A stretch of 64,000 bases of DNA from Candidatus Peregrinibacteria bacterium. Lineage in GTDB: Bacteria; Patescibacteriota; Gracilibacteria; UBA1369; JABINC01. The stretch covers positions 1 to 64,000 of the forward strand of contig JAUYJN010000042.1 of the NCBI GenBank assembly GCA_030700255.1, written 5' to 3'. The notes under the pieces were generated by a model. It saw only the letters and a list, made by a program, of their open reading frames with translations, did no database searches and was not told the DNA's origin. A program made the position numbers and the translations under genes. How positions within the stretch are numbered: the stretch's first letter is position 1; each line of letters starts with the position of its first letter. Positions 42,667 to 51,974 of this stretch are shown here, in pieces.

Positions 42667-45378
42667 ATGGCTAAGAAGATTGGAAAATTTAAAAAATTGC
42701 TTTTGCCGTTGTCAGCAGTGATAATAATATCACTATATACTGTCAATTATATTGCGTTTGCTGATTTCAGTACACCTATTTCTAGATCAACAACAAACAA
42801 AAAATATGATGAGGTAAATTTGAACAAAGGGAATATTGATAAAATCCAATTCTTTAAGATAGAAAAGAAAGCTGCGGCAGGACAGGATCCAAGTTCACTT
42901 ATAGGCAAAAGCACTGAAAAACCAAAGCCAAAAACACCTTTTGCAGCTATTTTTGGTATCATAGGTGCAACGGCCATAGTCAAAAAAACCGCAGATATAT
43001 TAAAAGATGAAATAACTTACAAAATACAAAATATTCCACGAACCATATATGAGAATGTAACCAAGAATGTCACAAAAATGGTGGAAACGACAAAGCAAGT
43101 ATCCTCAACAGTATATGAAGCGGCAACTAGGACGGTTGACAAAGTTATAGAAGTTACCAAAAAAGTACCAGAGATTGTCTACAACACCGTGAAGGAAACA
43201 ATAATCAAACCAGTCGTTGAAACCTACGATAAAATAGTAACTAAATTAAAACCTGTTACGGAATATGTGAAGCAAACATTTGAAAAAATAGTTCAGGTGC
43301 CGCGAACAATATACGATACCGTAACAAGATTAGTCGATAAGACTGTCGCAGTAGTAAAAACAGTACCATACACAGTCTACGAAACAGCAAAAAGAACTGT
43401 AAATAAAGTGGTTGAAATAACTAAACAAGTACCACGCACAATATATAAAACTGTTAAAGAAAAAGTTGTTCGGCCTGTTGTCGAAACGTACCAAGCGGCC
43501 ATAACAAAATTCAAAAATGTAACTGAATATGTAAGTAAACGAATAAAAGAAAGTACTCAGGTAGCAAGAACTATATATGAGAATGTAACGCGATACGTGA
43601 ACAAAACCGTCAAAGTAGTTAAACAAGTTCCTTACACTGTCTACGAAACCGTCAAACAAGTAGTCAATAGGGTCTCATATGTAACAAAATATATACCAAA
43701 AACCATATATAGCTGGATCAAGAGTGGATGGGGATGGCTTAAGAAAAAAGTAACTCAATACACAAAAGTAGTACAGAAAATAATAACACCTGTTGTAACT
43801 TATGTTAAACGTGCAATTACAAAATTCAAAAATGTAACTGAATATATAACTACAAAAGTAAAGCAAGTTATCAGCGTCCCACGAACCATCTACAAAACCG
43901 TTACAAACTACGTAAACAAATTAGTCCCAGTTGTAAAACAAGTGGCATATACAGTATATAAGAAAGCAAAACGTATTGTGGACAAAGTATTTACAGTTAC
44001 AAAACAAATCCCACAAACTATCTACGAAACAGTCAAAGAAAAAATCATCACACCAATAGTTGAAACGTATCAACAGGCAGTGACGAAATTCAAACAAGTA
44101 ACTGAATATGTAACAGAAAAAGTAAAACAAGTAATTCAGGTCCCAAAAACCATATACGAAAGTGTAGTAAAATTCACTGAGAAACTCGTACCTGTCATAA
44201 AACAAGTGGCGTACGATGTAACCGAAAAAGCGGAGAGAACAGTCAACAAAGCATTTGACATCACAAAACAAGTCGCAAGCACAATATACAAGAATGTAAC
44301 AGAAAAAATAGTAACTCCTATAATCGAGACATACCAAAAAGCAATCACAAAGGTACAAGATATAAGACAGTTTATTGCTACAAAAGTCAAAGAAACCAGC
44401 CAAGTTGCAAAAACCATTTATGATAAGGTGAAAGTGCCGGTAAAAGTGGTCACTATAGCCGGGATTACAATAACAAACCCAGCTTTAGGTGTACTCATGA
44501 TGCCTAAACAGACAAGGGAAGACATAGCGATTGGAACTGGAAAATGGGCTCTTGGACTAGTAGAAGTCTTAACAAGCCCTCAAACTCTCGTCACACTTTC
44601 AACGCTTGGAGAAAATGGAATAAAATTACTAGGACGTTTAATTATAACTTCATCTTCATTTATTCCAGACAAATATAATGAACAATTAATAAGTACATTT
44701 GGATTCAATAAAACAGAATTAAGCTCAGCTCAACGATTAATTCCATCTGACCTTCACGGCCCTATAAACCCTGACTGGGTAAAAGCTGACAACCCAACCC
44801 AACTCGCAACCATGCTTGGCCTTGATGTTACAACATTGATTATAGGAATAGGTGAAATATCTCTCGCATCAAAAGGAGCAAGGGTGGCGAAAGTTGCTGA
44901 AGCTACAAAAAACTCAGAAGGCATATTAAATTTAATAAAAAATCTTTTTTCTAAAGATGCTAAAATTTTAGATAGCGCTGAGGATGTAAGCCAAATAATT
45001 ACAAAACCTGGGAAATACAAAAGCCTTTTATCAAATGATGAGGTTGGAAGGCTTTATAACTTACAAAAGACTAGTGACGGTAAAATACGGTACTTTGTTA
45101 ACAATGAAAGACGCTCTATTAAAACAGTTGATTATATTTTACAAGACGGCAAATTGAAATTTGGAGAAAAACATTCATTCATATCAAAAGGAGGAAATGT
45201 TGATTATGCTGGGACTATGAACATCAGTAAAGATGGTAAATCAATAGAATCATGGGATAATATGTCAGGGCACTACAAACCTAATGCTAGTGATATTGAA
45301 GGGCAGAGTGCTGTGCGTGAAGCGTTCAAAGAACAATTTGGCCTTGAGTTACCTGAGTTTTCAAGAGTATCATTCTAA
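42667..45378 (+). CDS. Exported 22-residue-repeat protein with toxin-like C-terminal domain
   Basis: 903 residues. Signal peptide or membrane helix about 8-31. A repeat region about 120-590 is built of 22-residue units of the form xVPxTIYxxVxxxVxKxVxVxK, grouped into about 90-residue superrepeats. The regularly placed proline and amphipathic pattern recall apolipoprotein-type helices. A pore-like or linker region about 590-790 includes Gly/Ala-rich hydrophobic segments. The C-terminal domain (about 800-903) has 'YILQDGKLKFGEKHSF', 'YAGTMNI' and 'SGHYKP', a motif set I recall from C-terminal domains of bacterial secreted proteins and plant IQM proteins. The 171-codon gene 14 bp downstream is placed like an immunity gene. 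A polymorphic toxin is the leading idea, unproven. It follows the Tad operon by 107 bp. Confidence 0.6.
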   Translation: MAKKIGKFKKLLLPLSAVIIISLYTVNYIAFADFSTPISRSTTNKKYDEVNLNKGNIDKIQFFKIEKKAAAGQDPSSLIGKSTEKPKPKTPFAAIFGIIGATAIVKKTADILKDEITYKIQNIPRTIYENVTKNVTKMVETTKQVSSTVYEAATRTVDKVIEVTKKVPEIVYNTVKETIIKPVVETYDKIVTKLKPVTEYVKQTFEKIVQVPRTIYDTVTRLVDKTVAVVKTVPYTVYETAKRTVNKVVEITKQVPRTIYKTVKEKVVRPVVETYQAAITKFKNVTEYVSKRIKESTQVARTIYENVTRYVNKTVKVVKQVPYTVYETVKQVVNRVSYVTKYIPKTIYSWIKSGWGWLKKKVTQYTKVVQKIITPVVTYVKRAITKFKNVTEYITTKVKQVISVPRTIYKTVTNYVNKLVPVVKQVAYTVYKKAKRIVDKVFTVTKQIPQTIYETVKEKIITPIVETYQQAVTKFKQVTEYVTEKVKQVIQVPKTIYESVVKFTEKLVPVIKQVAYDVTEKAERTVNKAFDITKQVASTIYKNVTEKIVTPIIETYQKAITKVQDIRQFIATKVKETSQVAKTIYDKVKVPVKVVTIAGITITNPALGVLMMPKQTREDIAIGTGKWALGLVEVLTSPQTLVTLSTLGENGIKLLGRLIITSSSFIPDKYNEQLISTFGFNKTELSSAQRLIPSDLHGPINPDWVKADNPTQLATMLGLDVTTLIIGIGEISLASKGARVAKVAEATKNSEGILNLIKNLFSKDAKILDSAEDVSQIITKPGKYKSLLSNDEVGRLYNLQKTSDGKIRYFVNNERRSIKTVDYILQDGKLKFGEKHSFISKGGNVDYAGTMNISKDGKSIESWDNMSGHYKPNASDIEGQSAVREAFKEQFGLELPEFSRVSF
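43030..44440 (+). repeat. 66-bp / 270-bp protein-coding repeat array
   Basis: Tandem, diverged copies of a 22-codon unit arranged in about five 90-codon superrepeats within the exported-protein gene. The third superrepeat has a Trp-rich insertion (SGWGWLKKK). The period explains the long but meaningless open frames on the opposite strand. Confidence 0.85.
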
Positions 45379-45392
45379 ATAAATTATATACA

Positions 45393-45908
45393 ATGAATTC
45401 AACAAAACAAAATTTAGATAAAGCCTTTATTCGCGCCTACATCAGAGTCGTAATTGCTAATAAAGAGCCTGAGCTATTAAGTACCGGTATGAATTATGAA
45501 GAGGAAGAGAAACTTATGGAAGATTTCCATGATGCCATATTAAATCTTTCAAATTCTGAAATGATACAACTTGCACATGATATTTTCGAGATAACATATG
45601 ATGAATTTAAAGACTCTCCAGAAAAAGGAGCATTTGCATTATATATTCTTGATGTGATTTTAGGAGATCGTCCATCAATGAAACATTTTCAAAAAATAGG
45701 CATCCAACTACCCAAAGATAAAAGAAAGGTTATGGAATATTCAAGTAAAGAAGAAGAAGAGCTAAGACGAATAATCATGTTAATCAAAGATGATATACGG
45801 GAATTTGATTATTTTAGAATCGATAAGTTGATTCACATTATTACAGGAGAATCACCTAAGTTGATGAAGGCCATTTGGGCAAAATATGAAAATACACCTT
45901 CAGGATAA
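45393..45908 (+). CDS. Small acidic protein, candidate immunity protein
   Basis: A 171-residue soluble protein I do not recognise. It is Glu/Asp/Lys-rich and mostly helical by eye, with no signal peptide or membrane segment and no enzyme motif. Segments such as 'ILNLSNSEMIQLAHDIFEITYDEF' look like packed helices. It begins 14 bp after the stop of the exported repeat protein, so it is almost certainly co-transcribed. Its size, cytoplasmic character and position fit an immunity protein for the SGHYxP C-terminal domain. It could also be an unrelated conserved hypothetical protein. Confidence 0.55.
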   Translation: MNSTKQNLDKAFIRAYIRVVIANKEPELLSTGMNYEEEEKLMEDFHDAILNLSNSEMIQLAHDIFEITYDEFKDSPEKGAFALYILDVILGDRPSMKHFQKIGIQLPKDKRKVMEYSSKEEEELRRIIMLIKDDIREFDYFRIDKLIHIITGESPKLMKAIWAKYENTPSG

Positions 45909-45921
45909 AATATAACACACT

Positions 45922-46551
45922 GTGCCAAAACCATTCAACCCTCAAGATAAATATTTTCACAAAGCAAAAAAAGAAGGCTATAAGGCTAGAAGTGCTTTTA
46001 AGTTAGAAGAAATTCAAGAACGACTCAAAATCCTAAAATCAGGGAATCTAGTTCTAGATCTAGGGGCTGCACCGGGGAGTTTTTTGCAATACACTTCAAA
46101 AGTCATCGGCGAGAATGGTGCTGCACTCGGCCTGGACTTACAAGAAATAGATTTAGAATTACCAAATGTACACACAGAAATATGCGATATTTATGAGGAC
46201 AACAGTGTGGATGAGCTAATCAAAAAGTTTCTTGAGACAAAAGGCATTCATACGCCTGCAACAACAAAGTTTGATGTAGTACTCTCAGACCTCGCTCCCA
46301 AGACCTCCGGACAAAAAGATGTAGATCAATGGAGATCAGTTGAACTAAATCAACAAGTACTGGAAATCGCCGCAAGACATTTAAAAATCCATGGCAACTG
46401 CCTCATGAAAGTATTTCAGGGCGCGGACTTCGATGAATTCCTCAAAAACACCAAAAAACTTTTTAAACTCGTAAGAGTAGTTAAGCCAAAAGCAGTTAGA
46501 GATAGAAGTTTTGAGGTATACCTAGTTTGCCTTGATAAAAATTCTGCATAG
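45922..46551 (+). CDS. rlmE: 23S rRNA 2'-O-ribose methyltransferase RlmE (FtsJ)
   Basis: A 209-residue FtsJ-type methyltransferase that makes Um2552 in 23S rRNA. The K-D-K-E catalytic set is visible: Lys in 'ARSAFKL', Asp in 'VVLSDLAPKTSG', Lys in 'NCLMKVFQG' and Glu in 'RSFEVYLV'. SAM motif I is 'LDLGAAPGSFLQYT'. The start is a GTG, 13 bp after the candidate immunity gene. Normal length. Confidence 0.95.
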   Translation: MPKPFNPQDKYFHKAKKEGYKARSAFKLEEIQERLKILKSGNLVLDLGAAPGSFLQYTSKVIGENGAALGLDLQEIDLELPNVHTEICDIYEDNSVDELIKKFLETKGIHTPATTKFDVVLSDLAPKTSGQKDVDQWRSVELNQQVLEIAARHLKIHGNCLMKVFQGADFDEFLKNTKKLFKLVRVVKPKAVRDRSFEVYLVCLDKNSA

Positions 46552-46593
46552 ATTATCCTCTAAAGGCAGAAATCACATAAACCATCTTTCAAA

Positions 46594-47976
46594 ATGACGG
46601 AATTTAGAAAAGAATCAGACAGTTTCGGAGAGCTACAAGTACCAACAAATTCTTATTACGGAGCGCAGACCGCACGCTCTTTGATAAATTTCAAAATTGG
46701 AGATGAAAAACTTCCTCGTCCACTTGTACGTTCCCTCGGAATTGTAAAAAAAGCGGCAGCAATGACAAACAAAGACCTAGGAGTTCTAGACGAGGCGCTC
46801 GCTGATACAATAATGAAAGCTGCAGACGAAGTAATCGATCTAACTCTATACGATCATTTTCCACTAACAATTTGGCAAACAGGTTCAGGGACTCAGTCAA
46901 ACATGAATGTAAATGAAGTAATTGCAAATCGTGCAATTGAAATGCTAGGTGGGGAAATCGGTTCTAAAACTCCGGTGCATCCAAATGATCATGTAAACAA
47001 AGGACAATCTACAAACGACACATTCCCATCTGCTATGCACATCTCAGCGGTCGAGCAAATTCATAATGAACTAATCCCAGCTCTTGAAGATCTATATGCA
47101 GCCTTAAAAGAAAAACAAGAAGAATTTAAAGATATTATAAAAATCGGACGAACTCACTGCCAAGATGCAACTCCACTTACACTCGGACAAGAATTTTCAG
47201 GCTATGTCACACAAGTAAAAAAAGGAGTCAAAAGGATAAAAGACACATTGCCAAATCTATACGAACTAGCGCAGGGTGGAACAGCGGTCGGCACTGGACT
47301 AAATACCGCGCATGGATTTGCAGAAAAATTTGCAAAAACCGTATCAGAATTAACAGGCCTTCCATTTATAACTGCAGAAAATAAATTCGAAGCACTAGCT
47401 GCACACGATGCGATTGTTGAGGCTAGTGGAGCTATGAATACACTAGCATGCAGCCTAATGAAAATAGCAAATGACCTTCGCCTACTCGGCTCCGGCCCTC
47501 GCTCTGGCCTCGGTGAAATCTCACTTCCGGAAAACGAACCGGGCTCATCAATCATGCCGGGAAAGATCAATCCAACCCAGTGCGAGGCCCTCACAATGGT
47601 CTGTGCACAAGTAATGGGGAACCACACAACTATCACAATGAGCGGGGCAACGGGACATTTCGAACTAAACGTATTCAAACCAGTCATGGCATACGCTGTA
47701 CTCCAATCCATCCGCCTACTCGCAGACTGCACCGGAAGTTTCACTGAAAAATGCATAACCGGCATCAAAGCAAACAAAGACCGAATCAACCAATTGATGG
47801 AAGACTCACTAATGCTAGTAACCGCACTCAATCCACACATCGGCTACGACAACTCAACTAAAATCGCCAAATACGCTCACGAAAAAGGCATCTCCCTCCG
47901 CGACTCAGCCATCCAAAGCGGCCTACTCACAGAAGAGCAATTCACTGAGTGGGTACGTCCTGAAAATATGATTTAA
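46594..47976 (+). CDS. fumC: Class II fumarate hydratase
   Basis: A 460-residue homotetrameric enzyme interconverting fumarate and malate. It has the fumarase/aspartase signature '[13 protein letters not shown]' near 318, '[19 protein letters not shown]' near 95, '[17 protein letters not shown]' near 136 and '[20 protein letters not shown]' near 185. The combination is FumC rather than aspartase or argininosuccinate lyase. Isolated from other TCA genes here. It could supply fumarate, an electron acceptor of NadB, encoded 12 kb downstream; that link is inference. Confidence 0.95.
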   Translation: MTEFRKESDSFGELQVPTNSYYGAQTARSLINFKIGDEKLPRPLVRSLGIVKKAAAMTNKDLGVLDEALADTIMKAADEVIDLTLYDHFPLTIWQTGSGTQSNMNVNEVIANRAIEMLGGEIGSKTPVHPNDHVNKGQSTNDTFPSAMHISAVEQIHNELIPALEDLYAALKEKQEEFKDIIKIGRTHCQDATPLTLGQEFSGYVTQVKKGVKRIKDTLPNLYELAQGGTAVGTGLNTAHGFAEKFAKTVSELTGLPFITAENKFEALAAHDAIVEASGAMNTLACSLMKIANDLRLLGSGPRSGLGEISLPENEPGSSIMPGKINPTQCEALTMVCAQVMGNHTTITMSGATGHFELNVFKPVMAYAVLQSIRLLADCTGSFTEKCITGIKANKDRINQLMEDSLMLVTALNPHIGYDNSTKIAKYAHEKGISLRDSAIQSGLLTEEQFTEWVRPENMI

Positions 47977-48008
47977 ACGAGAAAGCATTATGGTATAGCC
48001 ATTAAGTG

Positions 48009-48036
48009 TTGACATTTTAAATTCTGCCATTACAAT
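48009..48036 (+). promoter_or_regulatory. Upstream promoter P1 of the 744-residue protein
   Basis: TTGACA (48009-48014), 16-bp spacer, TACAAT (48031-48036). Confidence 0.65.
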
Positions 48037-48037
48037 T

Positions 48038-48066
48038 TAGACAAACACGCCTTTTTGTGTTATAAT
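48038..48066 (+). promoter_or_regulatory. Downstream promoter P2 of the 744-residue protein
   Basis: TAGACA (48038-48043), 17-bp spacer ending TGT, TATAAT (48061-48066). In tandem with P1, 40 bp before the ATG at 48106. Confidence 0.75.
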
Positions 48067-48105
48067 TCCGTAACTAATATAGATTAGGAACTTTAATTAA
48101 AACTA

Positions 48106-50340
48106 ATGGCAGAACTTGCAGAAAAACAATTAGAAGAAGATAGAATTCCATATGCAATGCATCAACCAACACTTCCTGATGGATACGAGCAAACTAGGCT
48201 AGCTATCACGGATGCACTGAGTGACCTAACCATCTCAGAAGTATCTTTACCATCAATAAAAATACAAAAATCGGAAAACAACCCTAATTCATGGGAAGAT
48301 TGTTACATTGATGGGCCGGAGGATGGTGCGAAAATCATAGATTTCAAAAAAGCAGTTGAATACATTAATACAAAAAGAAAAATAGCTGACTTTAGCCCGG
48401 AGCTTCGGCTCGCATTGTCAAATAATCCATGTAAAACAGGGCCATTTGGCCTTGAAATGCAATCATTTCCAATAGGTCAAGGGAAGCAAAAAAAAATGAT
48501 TCAAGATAATCTAATGTTTTTATTCAAACTGGGGATTATAGAGTCAGGATTTCCAAAAGGTAATGAAGAAACCCTAACGGAATTATCAAGAAAACTTATA
48601 AAACAATATAAAAAGAATTTAAGCATATTAATGAGGAACCATAAAGAAATTGAGACGCAAGATGGCAAATTCTCAGTTCAGGACATTATGACTAGATTCG
48701 CACGCGTAAAAATCCTAGATATCAATGATATGAATAATGAGAAAGTAAGTCTAGCAAAGCATACTCTTAATGAAGCTAGAACTGTTGCAAAAGAACAAAT
48801 GCAGAATAATGATGATAGCCGGAGCGGAGATATCGATAGCAGGTCACCACGTATACCATTATCTTTCTTAAAAAGTGATAAGGAGGAAGTCGTAATTAAA
48901 TTACTTGTACTTTTGGATTTATTAGGGGAAATCCAACTAGGTGAAATATCTGGAGCAAGCTTACTCAGTATCTTACAAATACTTAAATGGTCTAGTTACA
49001 AAGCGACAGAATTTTTAAATACAGGTGAAAGAATGATAAAAGACCTCCAACGTAAAATGCGAGAACCTGGTGATTTTGAAGACTATGACAAGGCTCATTT
49101 TTTGAAAAAACTCGAAATAATGAATTTCTACGAGTTACTTGCATTTACAATGAATCCAAAAAACTCTATAGACTGGCGTAACCAAGCTACTTTACGCGCC
49201 TACGCTATGCTGAAATTCATTAGGATTAGAACTAACCATGAATATAGGCATGTAGAAGAATCTGCAGATGTAATGGCCGAAGCTCGTGAATCATTTGATT
49301 TTGAAAAAGATGAAGAAGGAAACCCGGACTGGGCAAGTTTTACTTATTATGAAAATGCAAAAGGAGATCGTTCAACAATACAAAATGATGAATACACACT
49401 TGAAGTAAACGAGCGCGCAAGAATTTGGGAATCACCATTGTCAGATATAAGGTATGCGACCTTCTTCTTCGGTGAAAAACCGATCAAAGAAAAACTTTCA
49501 ATTGCACTGAAAGCGCATATAAAAAATTCAGGAGGCGATCCAAAAAAACTCCTGGATTTAGTTAGAGATGGGATTGTTATGTATCCGATAGATGAGAATA
49601 GAAACATGTTACAAGCAAAAGAAGTAATTATGAAAGATAAATTGTACTTCATCTACTCATATTTAAAGGAAATAAAAATCGAGATACCAAAAACTGAGGA
49701 AATAAGAGGTGTTTCTCTATGCCAAAAAAATGGAGGAATGGATTTAAAAAATGTTGGAACTTGGCAAACTCACTCTGCACAAGAGATTTACGATTCATTA
49801 CTTGGCAGAAAGCCATGCTTAGAAAAACCTGGGAATGCTACTATAGAAGACACTGAACTACGCGGCTTAAATGGTAATTCAAATCAACTATTTAGATGTA
49901 TGAAATTATTATTACGCATGCCGGAACCACTCAGAACCGGCTGCGAGTTCCAAATATACGACCCAAAAGATTATTGTGAGATAATGTCCCCATCTTCACC
50001 GGCACATCATAAAATATATGAATACTTACGCTCACTCGAATTACATGGGAATTTTTATCCGGGACAATATTTCCCTGGAACGCAATTAAATGATCAAGCT
50101 CTAAGATTAAATATCGCATCAATGCATTTGATGTATATGTATGATAGAAGTCAAAATGAAGGTTACCAAAGACATGCGCAGTTATTAAAAGAAAAAATCG
50201 AACTATTAAATAAAGTCCGCCGAGATATTGAGAATGGCGAAAGAGGCGCCCACTGTGACGTAAACTTGGCTGTAAATGATGACCTATATGCTATAGCTAA
50301 TATAAACAGACAAATTGAGGAATTAAATACTGCAGCATAA
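48106..50340 (+). CDS. Large soluble protein with a possible divergent RelA/SpoT-like domain
   Basis: A 744-residue cytosolic protein with no signal or membrane segment. Most of it (about 1-430) is helical and unrecognised. From about 440 to 650 I see an ordered series reminiscent of RelA/SpoT nucleotidyltransferases: 'FGEKPIKEKL' (compare the R-x-K-x-x-x-S-x-x-x-K-L start), 'PKKLLDLVRDGIVMYPID' (compare D-x-x-G-x-R-I-V), 'DKLYFIYSYL', 'LNGNSNQLFRCMKLLLRM' (compare N-G-Y-x-S-L-H) and 'CEFQIYDPKDYCEIM' (compare E-x-Q-I-R-T), then 'AHHKIYEYL'. Several catalytic residues differ, so it may be inactive or the likeness may mislead. Two tandem promoters suggest regulated expression. Confidence 0.5.
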   Translation: MAELAEKQLEEDRIPYAMHQPTLPDGYEQTRLAITDALSDLTISEVSLPSIKIQKSENNPNSWEDCYIDGPEDGAKIIDFKKAVEYINTKRKIADFSPELRLALSNNPCKTGPFGLEMQSFPIGQGKQKKMIQDNLMFLFKLGIIESGFPKGNEETLTELSRKLIKQYKKNLSILMRNHKEIETQDGKFSVQDIMTRFARVKILDINDMNNEKVSLAKHTLNEARTVAKEQMQNNDDSRSGDIDSRSPRIPLSFLKSDKEEVVIKLLVLLDLLGEIQLGEISGASLLSILQILKWSSYKATEFLNTGERMIKDLQRKMREPGDFEDYDKAHFLKKLEIMNFYELLAFTMNPKNSIDWRNQATLRAYAMLKFIRIRTNHEYRHVEESADVMAEARESFDFEKDEEGNPDWASFTYYENAKGDRSTIQNDEYTLEVNERARIWESPLSDIRYATFFFGEKPIKEKLSIALKAHIKNSGGDPKKLLDLVRDGIVMYPIDENRNMLQAKEVIMKDKLYFIYSYLKEIKIEIPKTEEIRGVSLCQKNGGMDLKNVGTWQTHSAQEIYDSLLGRKPCLEKPGNATIEDTELRGLNGNSNQLFRCMKLLLRMPEPLRTGCEFQIYDPKDYCEIMSPSSPAHHKIYEYLRSLELHGNFYPGQYFPGTQLNDQALRLNIASMHLMYMYDRSQNEGYQRHAQLLKEKIELLNKVRRDIENGERGAHCDVNLAVNDDLYAIANINRQIEELNTAA

Positions 50341-50347
50341 CTAAATT

Positions 50348-51181
50348 TTAGAAAAACACCCTCTCAGCATTCTGAGCAGTCAACTCACCAATCTCTTCTA
50401 CTGACACCCCACGAACTTTAGCGATCTCTTTGGCGGTTTCGAAAACAAAAGCAGGCTCGTTGTCCTGACCTCGTTTTGATTGTGGGCTCAAATATGGGCA
50501 ATCTGTCTCGATAAGAAACATATCGGCTGGAGCAGCCAAAACAACTGCGCGAAGATATTCGTTTTTTGGATAAGTCACAATCCCTGAGAAAGAGGTCAAA
50601 TACCCAGCCTCCCAAACCTTCTTTGCAAAATCTAAATTATAAGAAAAACAATGAAATATAGCTTTAACTATGCCTTCTTCTTGCAAAACATCAAAACACA
50701 TCTGACCACATGGACCAACAGCACCAGGGTTTGGTTTGTTATCCATATCAATCTTTGAACTCACCATCCCCTTATCACGCGAATGAATGATTAGCGGTAT
50801 ATCTAGCTCCTTGGCCAATCTCGCCTGTTTTCGCAAAGCCTCAATCTGCTCTTCCTCAGAGAAAGTCATATGATAATAATCAAGGCCGGTCTCTCCTATT
50901 GCAACGGCTTCACATGAAATAACCCTTTCATGACACCACGCAAGGAAATCATCCGTCAACTCGTTGACTGATGTCGGATGAACACCAACTGTCGCATAAA
51001 AATTATCGTATTCTTTTGCAAACTTAACAGCTCTTTCACTCGAATCCTTCGCACAACCAACCAAAATCATTTTACCCCCACCTACTCTTTTATAATTTTC
51101 AATAACCTCCTCTCGCCGATCGTCAAACAAATCAAAATTAATATGTGAATGTGTATCTATAAGCCGAATATCTTGAGACAT
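50348..51181 (-). CDS. tatD: TatD family metal-dependent hydrolase
   Basis: A 277-residue TIM-barrel hydrolase of the TatD family (3'-5' DNA exonuclease and related activities). Metal ligands are visible: HSHIN near 11, Glu in 'AIGETGLDYY' near 98, 'IIHSRD' near 130, 'IFHCFS' near 170 and Asp in 'LIETDCPYLSP' near 222. A short insertion after IIHSRD (about 133-155, Gly/Pro/Asn-rich) is longer than in typical members. ATG at 51181 chosen; upstream codons overlap the promoter. Converges on the 744-residue protein gene, with 7 bp between the stops. Confidence 0.9.
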   Translation of the reverse strand: MSQDIRLIDTHSHINFDLFDDRREEVIENYKRVGGGKMILVGCAKDSSERAVKFAKEYDNFYATVGVHPTSVNELTDDFLAWCHERVISCEAVAIGETGLDYYHMTFSEEEQIEALRKQARLAKELDIPLIIHSRDKGMVSSKIDMDNKPNPGAVGPCGQMCFDVLQEEGIVKAIFHCFSYNLDFAKKVWEAGYLTSFSGIVTYPKNEYLRAVVLAAPADMFLIETDCPYLSPQSKRGQDNEPAFVFETAKEIAKVRGVSVEEIGELTAQNAERVFF

Positions 51182-51213
51182 AGGTGGGTTATAATAAATA
51201 TGATTACAATTGC

Positions 51214-51241
51214 ATTGTAGCCTAACTTTTGATATCATCAA
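51214..51241 (-). promoter_or_regulatory. Promoter of tatD
   Basis: On the minus strand: TTGATG (51241-51236), 16-bp spacer, TACAAT (51219-51214). It lies 32 bp before the ATG and shows that the longer frame to 51241 is not translated. Confidence 0.65.
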
Positions 51242-51277
51242 GTTAGACGCTTGTGAAGCGAAAGCTTCTGACGGAAA

Positions 51278-51706
51278 TCATCTGTCGACAGGTGTCTTTT
51301 TTAGTTCCAAATCAGCAAACTTTCTAGTAACAAAATTTGGGATAACACTATAAAAATGTTTTTTACCCATACCAACCTGCCTAATAACAACTTTCAACTT
51401 TTTACCTCTTATTATCGCAATAAAACCCCAAAACAAAACGACTTTATCATTATGCCTAATAAGAGTTTGTCTTGCTTCGTATTCTTGTAAAGTACCAGAA
51501 TAACGCAAAATTTCTTCAACAGAACGCAAATACCTAAAGCGAACCATTTGCTGATCTTTATCACGTTGAATATGCCCACGCTTATAAAGAATGTGATACC
51601 AAGACTGTAACGGGAAACTTATCTTATCTTTTAAATAAGGACAATACACACTCTTAAGTGCAGAATAATAATTCCTAGCCTCCTGTTTTCTAGTCTCATA
51701 TTTCAT
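51278..51706 (-). CDS. Small basic protein, possible BECR-fold nuclease
   Basis: A 142-residue, strongly basic protein. Residues about 35-125 run 'SWYHILYKRGHIQR', 'RFRYLRSVEEILRYSG', 'VLFWGFIAIIRGKKLKVVIRQVGMGKKHFYSVIPNF': a helix with His, then a beta-meander ending in a conserved-looking 'KHFYSVIP'. This recalls barnase/EndoU/colicin-E5/RelE-like (BECR) nucleases of phage and mobile-element type, where the last strand carries such a motif. Similarity is by eye only. It lies alone between tatD and the aro leader, without an antitoxin-like partner. Confidence 0.45.
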   Translation of the reverse strand: MKYETRKQEARNYYSALKSVYCPYLKDKISFPLQSWYHILYKRGHIQRDKDQQMVRFRYLRSVEEILRYSGTLQEYEARQTLIRHNDKVVLFWGFIAIIRGKKLKVVIRQVGMGKKHFYSVIPNFVTRKFADLELKKTPVDR

Positions 51707-51863
51707 ATATTTTAGATTAAAATAAAAAAAACACTACCACACAAAATTAAAAATTCTCTAAAAAATGGAAGAGGTTATTTTTAATGTTTTTTTATTATTC
51801 ATTTAAAATTACTTCCAATATGAAAATAATTGGTATAGAATATTAGAGTAATCATCATCTTAT

Positions 51864-51974
51864 ATGGAACAAAAGAACTTTCTACAAGCTGTGCAAAATT
51901 TCTTCCGATTTTTCTTTGGGTTCTTTTATTATGCACCAGTAAAAGTGAGGAAGGATGATCGCTATCGCAGATAA
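51864..51974 (+). CDS. Phe/Tyr-rich attenuator leader peptide
   Basis: A 36-codon open frame from ATG to TAA. Residues 13-23 read FFRFFFGFFYY: seven Phe and two Tyr codons in eleven (51900-51932). Further aromatic residues are F6 and Y34. No protein function is expected. The peptide resembles the pheA and pheST leader peptides of enteric bacteria in concentrating Phe codons just before an attenuator. The Phe/Tyr run ends 12 bases before the first antiterminator arm, so a ribosome stalled on it would leave that arm free. There is no clear Shine-Dalgarno, as is usual in this genome. Confidence 0.88.
   Translation: MEQKNFLQAVQNFFRFFFGFFYYAPVKVRKDDRYRR

Noticed and set aside
43330-44403. Long open frames on the minus strand under the repeat-protein gene
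   Set aside because: They are Phe/Tyr/Cys-rich antisense readings of a tandem repeat whose codon period keeps the opposite frame open. The plus strand has the signal peptide, the repeats and a conserved-looking C-terminus.
43030-44440. CRISPR-like regular repeats
   Set aside because: The period is 66/270 bp, copies are diverged, and all lie in frame in one protein. There are no spacers or cas genes.
47202-47840. 212-codon minus-strand frame opposite fumC
   Set aside because: It is a shadow of a highly conserved gene and has no family features.
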